Origin: Spirochaetaceae bacterium | Lineage (GTDB): Bacteria > Spirochaetota > Spirochaetia > Treponematales > Breznakiellaceae | NCBI GenBank assembly: GCA_031262035.1 | Contig: JAISIL010000211.1 | Span: 1 to 35,412, forward strand | Direction of reading: 5' to 3' | DNA length: 35,412 nt | Shown here: piece after piece, positions 24,010 through 31,370 of the stretch | How positions within the stretch are numbered: the stretch's first letter is position 1 | Layout: the number at the start of each line of letters is the position of its first letter | Notes under the pieces: generated by a model | What the model was told of the DNA's origin: nothing | The model's database searches: none | The model's input: the letters and a program-made list of their open reading frames with translations, nothing else | Translations under genes and position numbers: made by a program

Positions 24010-24922
24010 TAAAAAAACGGGATGCGGTGTAGGGACAGGGCGCGCCCTGTCCCTACGTAGGGGCGGCAAGGGCGTAGCGACGCTACGCCCTTACAACGCC
24101 CCTACCCTGATTGTGTTTACCGTTATCGCACTGTTATCAATTTCCTGCACAAAACCTGTTCCCAGCACAAAACCCCTCATCGCCCTGAGCATTCCGCCTC
24201 AAACCTGGTTCGCAAAACAGATTGGACAGGACAAAATCGACATCCTTCTTCTTGCCGGTGAAGGACAGGACCCCCACGACTATGAGCCCACACAAAGACA
24301 ATTGGCAAGCCTTCAAACAGCCGGCCTCTGGGTTTTATCGGGAACAGAATTTGAAGTTGCCCTGCAGCCGAAAATCAGAGCAATGTATCCGGGCCTGACA
24401 ATCATCAACGGCATTGAGGGCATCAAACTAAAAGACGGCGACCGGCATACCTGGCTGGGAAGAGAGCCTGCAAAAAACATGACAAGGATTATTGAAGCAG
24501 GTCTATCATTCTATGATAGGGCTAATGAAGAATTATACAATAAAAATATGCACACAACTCTTGCACTTATCGATAAAACTTTTGATGAATTAAAAATCAA
24601 ACTGGCACCTTTAAAGGGGAGTGTAGTATTTGTGTATCATCCGGCATTCGGTTATTTTTTTGATGAATTTGGCATTACCCAAATTGCAGTAGAAACAGGG
24701 GGGAAGGAACCTACGGCACGGCAATTGTCTGCATTAATTACAAGGGCAAAGGTGGAAAAGCCTGCTGCAATCTTTGTGCAGAAACAGTTTCCTGCAACGG
24801 CGGCAAGAACAATTGCAGACAGTGTAGGGGCGGCGGTTGTAGAGCTTGACCCATTGGCAGAAGATTGGCTGGGCAACATACAAAAAATCGGAGAGGCGCT
24901 ATTAGATGCATCAAAGCAATAA
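23996..24922 (+). CDS. Metal ABC transporter substrate-binding lipoprotein (ZnuA/TroA type)
   Basis: Cluster A-I solute-binding protein for Zn or Mn, 308 residues. Ligand positions of the family are visible: His in DPHDYEP, His in RHTWLGREPAKN, the VYHPAFGYFFDEFG segment and Asp in ELDPLAEDW. No His-rich loop is present, so Mn or Fe cannot be excluded. A lipobox LLSISC follows a hydrophobic core. The 37 residues before it (GVGTGRALSLRRGGKGVATL and more) are encoded by a composite palindrome, so a repeat supplies the basic n-region of the signal peptide. The ATG lies 14 bp inside the upstream gene; znuC starts 17 bp before its stop. Confidence 0.88.
   Translation: MTGGNKKTGCGVGTGRALSLRRGGKGVATLRPYNAPTLIVFTVIALLSISCTKPVPSTKPLIALSIPPQTWFAKQIGQDKIDILLLAGEGQDPHDYEPTQRQLASLQTAGLWVLSGTEFEVALQPKIRAMYPGLTIINGIEGIKLKDGDRHTWLGREPAKNMTRIIEAGLSFYDRANEELYNKNMHTTLALIDKTFDELKIKLAPLKGSVVFVYHPAFGYFFDEFGITQIAVETGGKEPTARQLSALITRAKVEKPAAIFVQKQFPATAARTIADSVGAAVVELDPLAEDWLGNIQKIGEALLDASKQ
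24029..24105. repeat. Composite palindromic repeat at the 5' end of the znuA-like gene
   Basis: A perfect 28 bp palindrome (24029-24056, half-site GTAGGGACAGGGCG) is followed by a nested hairpin. In the hairpin GTAGGGGCG (24057-24065) pairs with CGCCCCTAC (24097-24105), and AAGGGCGTAGCG (24068-24079) pairs with 24081-24092. The first part matches the ilvB palindrome except for one base pair per half-site. It stays in frame. Confidence 0.9.
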
Positions 24923-25688
24923 AACAATTGTCGTAGATTTTCACGGGGTGTCATTCGGATATGGCCCTATTAAGGTGCTGGAAAAGGCCTGTTTCCATAT
25001 ACACGAGGGGGAATTTGTTGCCTTTGTCGGCCAAAATGGTTCGGGTAAAACCACTGTGTTAAAATTATTGCTTGGTCTTTTAAAACCTGCCGCAGGAAAA
25101 ATAACTATAGGCGGAAAAACTTTTTCAAACAAATTTGCTATAGGTTATGTGCCGCAGAATGTGCCGGCCGCATTTGACTTTCCCATTACCGTTGCCGATG
25201 TGGTAAAAGAAGGGCGGCTCCGGGGATTGTCACGGAAATACACACAAGATGACGAGGCCATCGTAGAAAAGGCATTACACATATGTTCGCTCAGCGAATT
25301 AGCAAGGCGGCAATACGGTATGCTTTCAGGCGGGCAGAGGCGGCGGGTGCTTGTCGCACGGGCATTGGCTGCCATCAATGTAGCGGATAACAACAATGCT
25401 TCCCTTTTGATACTTGATGAACCTGCGGCAAACCTTGATAAGCAAAGTGAAACACAACTTTACGATATACTCACCCGACTGAAAGGCCGTTGCACCATTT
25501 TAATTGTAACGCACAGCATGTCCTATGTATCAAACAAAACAGACCGGGTGCTCTGTCTTGGCGAAGAAGGCTACCGCTACAGCATTGTTGAACATCAAAC
25601 GGAAGAGGCAGAAGAAACGGACAAATTTCATGTGCTGCATAAAATAAGTTTTTCTGCCGAAGAATGCGACGCAGGGGAGGCAGGCTGA
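24906..25688 (+). CDS. Metal ABC transporter ATP-binding protein
   Basis: ATPase subunit of the Zn/Mn importer, 260 residues. Walker A is GQNGSGKTT, the Q-loop lies in IGYVPQNVP, the signature is LSGGQRRRVLVARAL, Walker B is LLILDEPA, and the switch His is in IVTHSMSY. The C-terminal tail (about 30 residues, HQTEEAEETDKFHVLHK) follows the family core. It overlaps the substrate-binding gene by 17 bp and abuts the permease at a TGATG, so all three subunits are translated together in ZnuA-ZnuC-ZnuB order. Confidence 0.93.
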   Translation: MHQSNKTIVVDFHGVSFGYGPIKVLEKACFHIHEGEFVAFVGQNGSGKTTVLKLLLGLLKPAAGKITIGGKTFSNKFAIGYVPQNVPAAFDFPITVADVVKEGRLRGLSRKYTQDDEAIVEKALHICSLSELARRQYGMLSGGQRRRVLVARALAAINVADNNNASLLILDEPAANLDKQSETQLYDILTRLKGRCTILIVTHSMSYVSNKTDRVLCLGEEGYRYSIVEHQTEEAEETDKFHVLHKISFSAEECDAGEAG

Positions 25689-26503
25689 TGTTACCTTTTT
25701 TGCGCAATGCCTTAATTGCCGGCCTTTTATCCTCGGTGCTCTTTGGTGTGCTCGGTTCTGTTATAACCGTCAGGAAAATTGCCTCTCTTTCAGGCTCTAT
25801 TGCCCATGCGGTCTTAGGCGGTATCGGCATGGCCCTGTTTTTTAGTGCCACCGGGATTCTCCCCAACTTTCCCCCGATAATCGGCGCCTTCATTTTTGCG
25901 GTTATTGCCGCATTGGTGATAGCAGCCGTTTCCCTAAAGGCAAAAGAGCGGGAAGATACGGTGATTAATGCCATTTGGGCAATTGGAATGAGCATCGGGG
26001 TGCTTTTTATGGCAAAAACGCCCGGCTATACCGACCCTTCCTCTTATCTTTTTGGTAATATACTGTTGATTTCGAACAGTGATTTGATTATGATTGCCGC
26101 CCTCGATGTCCTAACCGTCTTTCTAGCCTGGCGTTTTTACCCTCAGATAAAGGCCTCGAGTTTTGATGAGGAGTTTGCCCAGGTTCGCGGCGTGCCGGTG
26201 AAGGCGGTCTACATTGCAATTCTTGTGCTGATTGCCCTGGCGATAGTGCTGCTGCAAACATACGTCGGCATTATTATGGTGATTGCCATGCTGACCCTCC
26301 CTGCCGGCACCGCAGGCTGCTTTAAGACCGGCAGCCTTGGGAAGATGATGTGTGTAGCAAGCATCTTTTCCTGCATCTTTTCGCTGGCAGGGCTTGGTTT
26401 GTCCTGGGTCTGGGATTTACCGACAGGAGCGGTCACGGTGGTTTTCGCAGGTATAGTATTTCTGCTTGCGTCAGGAATACGGGTAATAAGAAGAAGAAAC
26501 TAA
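25688..26503 (+). CDS. Metal ABC transporter permease
   Basis: Membrane subunit of the ABC-3 family, 271 residues with about eight hydrophobic helices. It begins MLPFLRNALIAGLLSSVLFGVLGSVITVRK, with the family segment SGSIAHAVLGGIGMAL following. It pairs with the ATPase and binding protein upstream. GGGGAGG upstream and the TGATG overlap favour ATG 25688 over an in-frame ATG at 25664. The gene ends at the edge of cloverleaf copy 6, and no other terminator is evident. Confidence 0.93.
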   Translation: MLPFLRNALIAGLLSSVLFGVLGSVITVRKIASLSGSIAHAVLGGIGMALFFSATGILPNFPPIIGAFIFAVIAALVIAAVSLKAKEREDTVINAIWAIGMSIGVLFMAKTPGYTDPSSYLFGNILLISNSDLIMIAALDVLTVFLAWRFYPQIKASSFDEEFAQVRGVPVKAVYIAILVLIALAIVLLQTYVGIIMVIAMLTLPAGTAGCFKTGSLGKMMCVASIFSCIFSLAGLGLSWVWDLPTGAVTVVFAGIVFLLASGIRVIRRRN

Positions 26504-26600
26504 CCACGAATGAGCACGAATAGCCTTCGGCTACACGAATTTTTGCTTATTTATCATAGATTATTCGTGTCGGCGAAGCCGATTCGTATTATTCGTGGTT
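26502..26600 (+). repeat. Cloverleaf-type intergenic repeat, copy 6
   Basis: Outer stem AACCACGAAT...ATTCGTGGTT, with GCACGAAT facing ATTCGTAT. The left side hairpin is AGCC-TTC-GGCT, the central stem ACACGAAT/ATTCGTGT, and the right hairpin CGGC-GAA-GCCG. It starts within the stop codon of the permease gene and ends 19 bp before the next ATG, leaving room for little else. Confidence 0.92.
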
Positions 26601-26619
26601 AGTTTTTAAAGGAATTGAT

Positions 26620-27726
26620 ATGAAATATAAATACTATGCAAGTTTTACTCCGGGCTTACAAAAGGTAGTCGCAGAGATTGTGTCAGAGCGTTTAAATGAT
26701 GTTCGTATATCAAAATTACTCGATGGGGCTATCATTTTTGAAACTGAGGTGTCCTATGACAGTCTTAACTTTTTTTGCTTTAACAATATTTTTGCCCTGA
26801 TTAGTATTGCCGATGTCCCGCCATTGAAAAAAGTTAGTGCGAAAGCTGCCATTGAAGAATTTATTGCTACAACCTGCACACGAAAGGCGGCACGGAATAC
26901 TGCCTTTGCAAAGGATGCCATCAAAAATAACAATTCCAAGATACAAAGTTTCCGGGTCATCCCTGCCATTGAAAATACCCCGGCTGCCGTTTCAAAAAAC
27001 ACACTTGAAATTGCAGAAGATTTTATTGCAGAACTTTCAGGTCTCAACCCTTCAAGGCACAACCCTGATACAGAGTTCTGGTTCCTCTACCGCAAGGAAG
27101 GCAGCGGAGGAAATTCATTCATTGTCTTTTTAAAAAGGCTTACCCGGCATGCATCCTGGGAAAAAAGCCTCCACCCCGGGGAACTAACCCCGCCGCTTGC
27201 ATACATTTTGTGCTATCTTTCCAAACCAAAACACGGGCAAAAAGTGCTTGATCCCTTTTGCGGCTATGGTTCTATTCCCCTTGCACGGGCCAAATACTTT
27301 CCGCAAAGTGATATATATGCAGCAGATATTGATGAAAAAGTATTGGTGTATACTAAAAGTAAACTGCCAAAAACAGTGCATGTTATAAATACTGATATAG
27401 CACACTTACTCTACACAGAAGAACTACACAATTGCATAAATACCTTTGATACAATTATTACCGACCCGCCCTGGGGTGTATATGAAAAGAAAAAGGATTT
27501 GGGAAGGTTTTATAACGATATGCTCAAGACTTGTGTGCAGCTCTTAAAGGCCGATGGCGTGGTAGTCATGCTCACCGCTGCTACCCAGGAACTAAGCGAG
27601 GCACTTAAGCGGACAACACTGTCCATTACTGCACGATACAATATTCTGCTTTCCGGTAAAAAGGCAAGCGTTTTTGTCTTAGGTAATCATCTCGTCAATG
27701 GGCTTGCCGCCGGGGACCATCGGTAG
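26620..27726 (+). CDS. THUMP-like/UPF0020-type nucleic acid methyltransferase
   Basis: A 368-residue SAM-dependent methyltransferase. The C-terminal half has motif I VLDPFCGYGSIPLARA, an acidic motif II YAADIDEK and the catalytic motif IITDPPWG, the pattern of N2-guanine or N6-adenine methylases such as RlmL and Trm11/Trm14. The N-terminal half (YYASFTPGLQKVVAEIVSERL) looks like a ferredoxin-like plus THUMP region, so tRNA or rRNA is the likely substrate. AAAGGA lies 7 nt before the ATG. Its last 48 bp overlap the 3' end of ilvB on the other strand. Confidence 0.8.
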   Translation: MKYKYYASFTPGLQKVVAEIVSERLNDVRISKLLDGAIIFETEVSYDSLNFFCFNNIFALISIADVPPLKKVSAKAAIEEFIATTCTRKAARNTAFAKDAIKNNNSKIQSFRVIPAIENTPAAVSKNTLEIAEDFIAELSGLNPSRHNPDTEFWFLYRKEGSGGNSFIVFLKRLTRHASWEKSLHPGELTPPLAYILCYLSKPKHGQKVLDPFCGYGSIPLARAKYFPQSDIYAADIDEKVLVYTKSKLPKTVHVINTDIAHLLYTEELHNCINTFDTIITDPPWGVYEKKKDLGRFYNDMLKTCVQLLKADGVVVMLTAATQELSEALKRTTLSITARYNILLSGKKASVFVLGNHLVNGLAAGDHR

Positions 27727-29517
27727 AACCATTTCGTCCTTGTCTATCTGTGCATTGATTAAAGCCGGCTTGCCATTGCTTATTTCCCCAATAGCCCCTT
27801 CCAATGCTGCCTTGAATGATGCTTCGTCTGTTGCATTAAAACTCTTAATGCTGTAGGCATCGGCAAGCTTCACAAAGTCCGGGGGCCGGTCCAATGTGGT
27901 TTCAGAATAGCGTTCTTCATAAAAGAGGTTCTGCCATTGCCTGACCATACCTAAAACACCGTTATTTATTACAATAATCAGCACAGGCAGATGATAATTG
28001 GCAAGGGTAGCCAGTTCCCCGCAATTCATCCGGAACGACCCATCCCCGGTGAAAAGAACCACGGGCGTGGATGGTTGTGTTGGTTGGAGAGGCGGTTGTA
28101 GGGGCAGGGCGCGCCCTGCCCCTACAGGCCGCCCGACGGTTGCCACGGCAACCGCCGCCCCCATCGCTGCCCCCAATCCATAACCCATAGTCCCGAGGCC
28201 CCCGCTGGTGATAAAATGCCGGGGCTTATTAATCGGGTAAAATTGGGCTGCCCACATCTGGTGCTGGCCGACATCGGTAACAACGACGGCATCATTTTCA
28301 GGGAACTTGTTGTCAAGGGCCTTTGCCGTTTCTTCTATTATAAAACGGGGATGCAGGGCTGTCTTTCGGAAGTTTGCTTCTGGTTTTTCCCTTTTCCAAA
28401 GGGCTATATCCTTTCCCCAGCCGGCAGCCGGTGTCACCGAGGGGAGGCCTGCTTCCCGTGGGGGAATCTTCTGAATCATTGCCGTCAATATATTCTTTAT
28501 ATCGCCAATAATACAATCATAACTGGGAATATTCTTGTTTATTTCTGCAGGGTCAATATCAATGTGCAGTATCTTTGCCTCATTTGCAAAGCGGTCGGCA
28601 CGGCTGGTAACCCGGTCGCTGAAACGGGTGCCGACAACAATCAGCAAATCGGCAGCCTGCACGGCCTTGTTGCTCGCCACTGTGCCATGCATGCCAATCA
28701 TTCCCGTGCACAAAGGATGGTTTGCAGGCATGGCCCCAATTCCCATAAGGCTGAGGGCAACCGGCGCACCAAGCCTTTCAGCAAAGGTCTTTAACTCATC
28801 ATTTGCACCACTGATAATCACACCACCGCCTGCAAAGAGAAGGGGGCGCTTGGCGCTCTGCATCAGGCCAAGAGCCCGGTTAATATCAGCATCAGTCCAG
28901 GTTTGCCTTGCATTTCGTTCTGCAAGCCGCAGGGCCCGCCCGCCGAGCACCGAAGCAGGACGCTCGAGAAAGGCTTGAACGCCCAGCGTAGAACCCGGAG
29001 CATATTCAGTGGTCTCCGAGGTAATATCTTTTGGAATATCAATCAATACCGGGCCGGGGCGGCCGGAACGGGCAACAACAAAGGCTTCGCGGACAATCTC
29101 GGCAAGGTCGTTTATATCCCGGACAATCCAGTTATGCTTGACAATCGGCATCGTGATGCCTGCTATATCAACCTCCTGAAAAGAATCCTTCCCCAAAAGA
29201 GGCGTCGAGACATTCCCGGTAATTGCCACAAGAGGGATAGAATCCATGTAGGCCGTGGCAATTCCGGTAACAAGGTTTGTAGCGCCGGGGCCACTTGTAG
29301 CAAGACAAACACCGGCCTTCCCTGTCGCCCGGGCATAGCCATCCGCCGCATGGGATGCATGCTGCTCGTGACTGACAAGAATATGACGAATCCGGTCCTT
29401 CTGCTTGTAAAGTTCATCATAAATAAAGAGAACCGTCCCACCGGGGTAACCAAAAATCGTGTCAACACCCTGTTCAATCAGGGATTCAATCAAAATTCGC
29501 GCGCCTGTGTATTTCAT
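27679..29517 (-). CDS. ilvB: Acetolactate synthase large subunit
   Basis: Thiamine-diphosphate enzyme that condenses two pyruvates, or pyruvate with 2-oxobutyrate, in the first shared step of branched-chain amino acid synthesis. The 612 residues include GYPGGTVLFIYDEL with the catalytic Glu in SHEQHASHAADG, the FAD region, TGDGSFRMN for the metal-diphosphate site, and the ending DKDEMVLPMVPGGKPIDEMI. Residues about 454-476 (GRPVGAGRALPLQPPLQ and flanks) come from a palindromic repeat inserted just before VVLFTGDGSF. No regulatory subunit gene (ilvN) or other ilv gene is adjacent. No Shine-Dalgarno sequence precedes the ATG; a promoter places +1 at the start codon. Confidence 0.95.
   Translation of the reverse strand: MKYTGARILIESLIEQGVDTIFGYPGGTVLFIYDELYKQKDRIRHILVSHEQHASHAADGYARATGKAGVCLATSGPGATNLVTGIATAYMDSIPLVAITGNVSTPLLGKDSFQEVDIAGITMPIVKHNWIVRDINDLAEIVREAFVVARSGRPGPVLIDIPKDITSETTEYAPGSTLGVQAFLERPASVLGGRALRLAERNARQTWTDADINRALGLMQSAKRPLLFAGGGVIISGANDELKTFAERLGAPVALSLMGIGAMPANHPLCTGMIGMHGTVASNKAVQAADLLIVVGTRFSDRVTSRADRFANEAKILHIDIDPAEINKNIPSYDCIIGDIKNILTAMIQKIPPREAGLPSVTPAAGWGKDIALWKREKPEANFRKTALHPRFIIEETAKALDNKFPENDAVVVTDVGQHQMWAAQFYPINKPRHFITSGGLGTMGYGLGAAMGAAVAVATVGRPVGAGRALPLQPPLQPTQPSTPVVLFTGDGSFRMNCGELATLANYHLPVLIIVINNGVLGMVRQWQNLFYEERYSETTLDRPPDFVKLADAYSIKSFNATDEASFKAALEGAIGEISNGKPALINAQIDKDEMVLPMVPGGKPIDEMIT
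28091..28156. repeat. Palindromic repeat inside ilvB, in frame
   Basis: A perfect 28 bp palindrome (28098-28125, half-site GTAGGGGCAGGGCG) is followed by CGGTTGCC-AC-GGCAACCG (28137-28154). The outer GGCGGTTG (28091-28098) can also pair with CAACCGCC (28149-28156). The 28-mer matches that in the znuA-like gene and is read in the same frame (VGAGRALPL against VGTGRALSL). Confidence 0.9.
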
Positions 29518-29523
29518 GCCATC

Positions 29524-29552
29524 AGTATAATAGAAAAAAAGAAAATAGGCAA
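29524..29552 (-). promoter_or_regulatory. Promoter of ilvB, predicts a leaderless mRNA
   Basis: On the minus strand TTGCCT (29547-29552), a 17 bp spacer and TATACT (29524-29529). Six bases (GATGGC) separate the -10 box from the ATG at 29517. No leader peptide or attenuator fits in this distance. Confidence 0.65.
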
Positions 29553-29573
29553 TAGGTTTTACTCCAGAATAAC

Positions 29574-29680
29574 AACCACGAATAACACGAATGATATTGC
29601 CTACGGCAAATCACACGAATTTTCGCTTACTTATTGTAAATTATTCGTGTCGGCCTAGCCGATTCGTGCTATTCGTGGTT
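29574..29680 (+). repeat. Cloverleaf-type intergenic repeat, copy 7
   Basis: Nearly identical to copy 5. The left side hairpin is TTGCC-TAC-GGCAA, the central stem ACACGAAT/ATTCGTGT, and the right hairpin CGGC-CTA-GCCG; the outer stem has one mismatch (AACAC/GTGCT). It sits between the divergent ilvB and 29757 promoters. Confidence 0.93.
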
Positions 29681-29708
29681 CATAAAAAGACAGCATAAAA
29701 AGCGGCAC

Positions 29709-29737
29709 TTGACTAAATTCACTGTTCCTATTATAGT
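29709..29737 (+). promoter_or_regulatory. Promoter of the TSCPD-aminotransferase genes
   Basis: TTGACT (29709-29714), a 17 bp spacer and TATAGT (29732-29737). The ATG at 29757 follows with ACGGAG between. A TTG-initiated longer frame would begin on the -35 box and is rejected. Confidence 0.8.
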
Positions 29738-29756
29738 GAAAAACGGAGTTGATTAT

Positions 29757-30020
29757 ATGATTGAACATATGAACAAGGGCACCTGTTCTACCAAGGTGCA
29801 GTTTGATTTGCTTGATGGAAAGGTCCACAATGTTTCATTTGAGAATGGCTGTAATGGAAATCTTAAGGCGATAGGTGTTTTGACCGAGGGCATGGAGGCG
29901 ATTGATGTAGTGCAGAGGCTTAAAGGCCTTAAATGTATGTCAGAGAAGGGAGGCAGGGGTCAGACTTCCTGCGGCGACCAGTTTGCACAGGCTCTTGAAG
30001 AAGCTCTTGTCTCTAATTAA
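29757..30020 (+). CDS. TSCPD-domain protein (TIGR03905-like)
   Basis: An 87-residue protein that is almost entirely one TSCPD domain: GTCSTKVQFDLLDGKVHNVSFENGC, then GNLKAIGVLTEGMEAIDVVQRLKGLKC, then QTSCGDQFAQAL. The name motif TSCPD reads TSCGD. The same domain occurs at the C-terminus of class II ribonucleotide reductases; free-standing versions have no established role. Four cysteines (CSTK, NGC, LKC, TSC) could bind a metal. The strong promoter and GGAG site fix the start. The aminotransferase gene begins 15 bp after its stop. Confidence 0.85.
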   Translation: MIEHMNKGTCSTKVQFDLLDGKVHNVSFENGCNGNLKAIGVLTEGMEAIDVVQRLKGLKCMSEKGGRGQTSCGDQFAQALEEALVSN

Positions 30021-30035
30021 ATAAGAGGTTTGCTT

Positions 30036-31361
30036 ATGAATATATTAGCTGAAGAACTAAACAAGGCGCTTGAAGGCTGCGTTGCCGGGCGTCTTATGTC
30101 GGGAATGGGAAAGCGTATTTATTTTCCCAAGGGAATTATTGCACAGTCTGCCGAAGCCAAGGCAGCTCCTGAAAAGCCTACACAGGCAAATGCAACAATC
30201 GGAATGGCTTTTGGTAAAGGAAAACCTTTAAGCCTGTCTGCCACAGCAGAATGCTTTAAGGGCCTTCCGGTAGAAAAAGTGATTGTCTATGCTGCCACAG
30301 GCGGTTTACCTGATGTCCGTGATGCATGGGAAACTGCCATGCTGAAAAAGAACCCCAGCCTGAACGAGGCGGTAGAAAAAGGCGAAAAGAACTATATCAA
30401 GCCGGTAGTAGTGCCGGGCATTACCGCAGGGCTTTCTTATACTGCCGATTTATTTACCGATAAGGGCCAGCCGGTGATTATTTCTACTCCCTCGTGGGAC
30501 AATTATCCTTTAATCTTTGCTGAACGCCGTGAGGCGGAATTAATTGAAGCGCCCTTCTTTCAGGGAAAGGCTCTGAACATTGATTCAATCAAGACAGCAC
30601 TGGAAAACAGCGGTAAGCAAAAGCGGATTCTTCTCAACTTCCCCAATAACCCATCGGGTTATGCTCCAACCAATGATGAGGCAGAAAAGCTTATCAATCT
30701 GATAAAAGAAAGCGCCGAAGCGGGGAACGATATCCTGGTTATGGTCGATGACGCATACTTCGGCTTTTTCTACGAAGACGATGTGTATAAGGAATCTCTT
30801 TTTGCAAGGCTCTGTAACCTTCACCAGAATGTGCTGGCCGTAAAACTTGACGGGCCGACAAAAGAAGACTATTCCTGGGGCCTTCGCCAGGCCTTTGTTA
30901 CCATGGGCTTTAAGGGAATGAGCGAATCGGAAAACGCAGCCTTAAACAGCAAGATGCTGGGGCTTATTCGCAGCTCGGTGTCCTGTTCAAACACGCCGGC
31001 ACAGCTTGCCCTGCTTAAGAGCTTTACCAAGCCTGAAACCCTTGTAGAAAAGGCGGCCTTCTTTAATACACTGAAAGAACGCTACATTATTGTCCGGAAA
31101 TTTGTTACTTCAAATATCTGCCAGGCCCTTATTCCCCTGCCTTTTAACTCAGGCTACTTCATGAGCTTCCTTTGCCGGGGCTTTAAAGCAGAGACCCTTC
31201 GCAAGGAGCTTCTGTCCAAATATTCTATCGGTGTAGTTGCTCTGCCGGGCCTTAATGGAAAATCCTATATTCGTGTTGCCTATTCTTCCTTGGATGCAGA
31301 GCAGATTCCTGGCGTCTACCGGCACATTTATGATGCAGCGCTGGAAATAATGCAGGGATAG
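30036..31361 (+). CDS. PLP-dependent aminotransferase, class I/II fold
   Basis: A 441-residue fold-type I enzyme. The segments AATGGLPDVRDAWE (glycine-rich start of the cofactor domain), STPSWDNYPLIF, NFPNNPSGYAP (conserved Asn-Pro), DDAYFGFFYEDD and KLDGPTKEDYSWGLR are visible; the Lys in PTKEDY is the likely Schiff-base residue. My recollection is that this TKEDY/TKEEF subgroup is separate from AspC. The amino acid substrate cannot be read from the sequence. ATG 30036 has AGAGG 7 nt upstream; TTG 30030 would be too close to it. It is co-transcribed with the TSCPD gene and probably the lipoprotein gene downstream. Confidence 0.88.
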   Translation: MNILAEELNKALEGCVAGRLMSGMGKRIYFPKGIIAQSAEAKAAPEKPTQANATIGMAFGKGKPLSLSATAECFKGLPVEKVIVYAATGGLPDVRDAWETAMLKKNPSLNEAVEKGEKNYIKPVVVPGITAGLSYTADLFTDKGQPVIISTPSWDNYPLIFAERREAELIEAPFFQGKALNIDSIKTALENSGKQKRILLNFPNNPSGYAPTNDEAEKLINLIKESAEAGNDILVMVDDAYFGFFYEDDVYKESLFARLCNLHQNVLAVKLDGPTKEDYSWGLRQAFVTMGFKGMSESENAALNSKMLGLIRSSVSCSNTPAQLALLKSFTKPETLVEKAAFFNTLKERYIIVRKFVTSNICQALIPLPFNSGYFMSFLCRGFKAETLRKELLSKYSIGVVALPGLNGKSYIRVAYSSLDAEQIPGVYRHIYDAALEIMQG

Positions 31362-31370
31362 TTGGTAAGA

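Noticed and set aside
28216-29658. Plus-strand open frames opposite ilvB
   Set aside because: ilvB is intact and conserved on the minus strand; these frames are shadows without start signals.
29709-30020. Longer TSCPD protein from TTG 29709
   Set aside because: It would start on the -35 box of its own promoter. ATG 29757 has a GGAG site and gives the complete domain.
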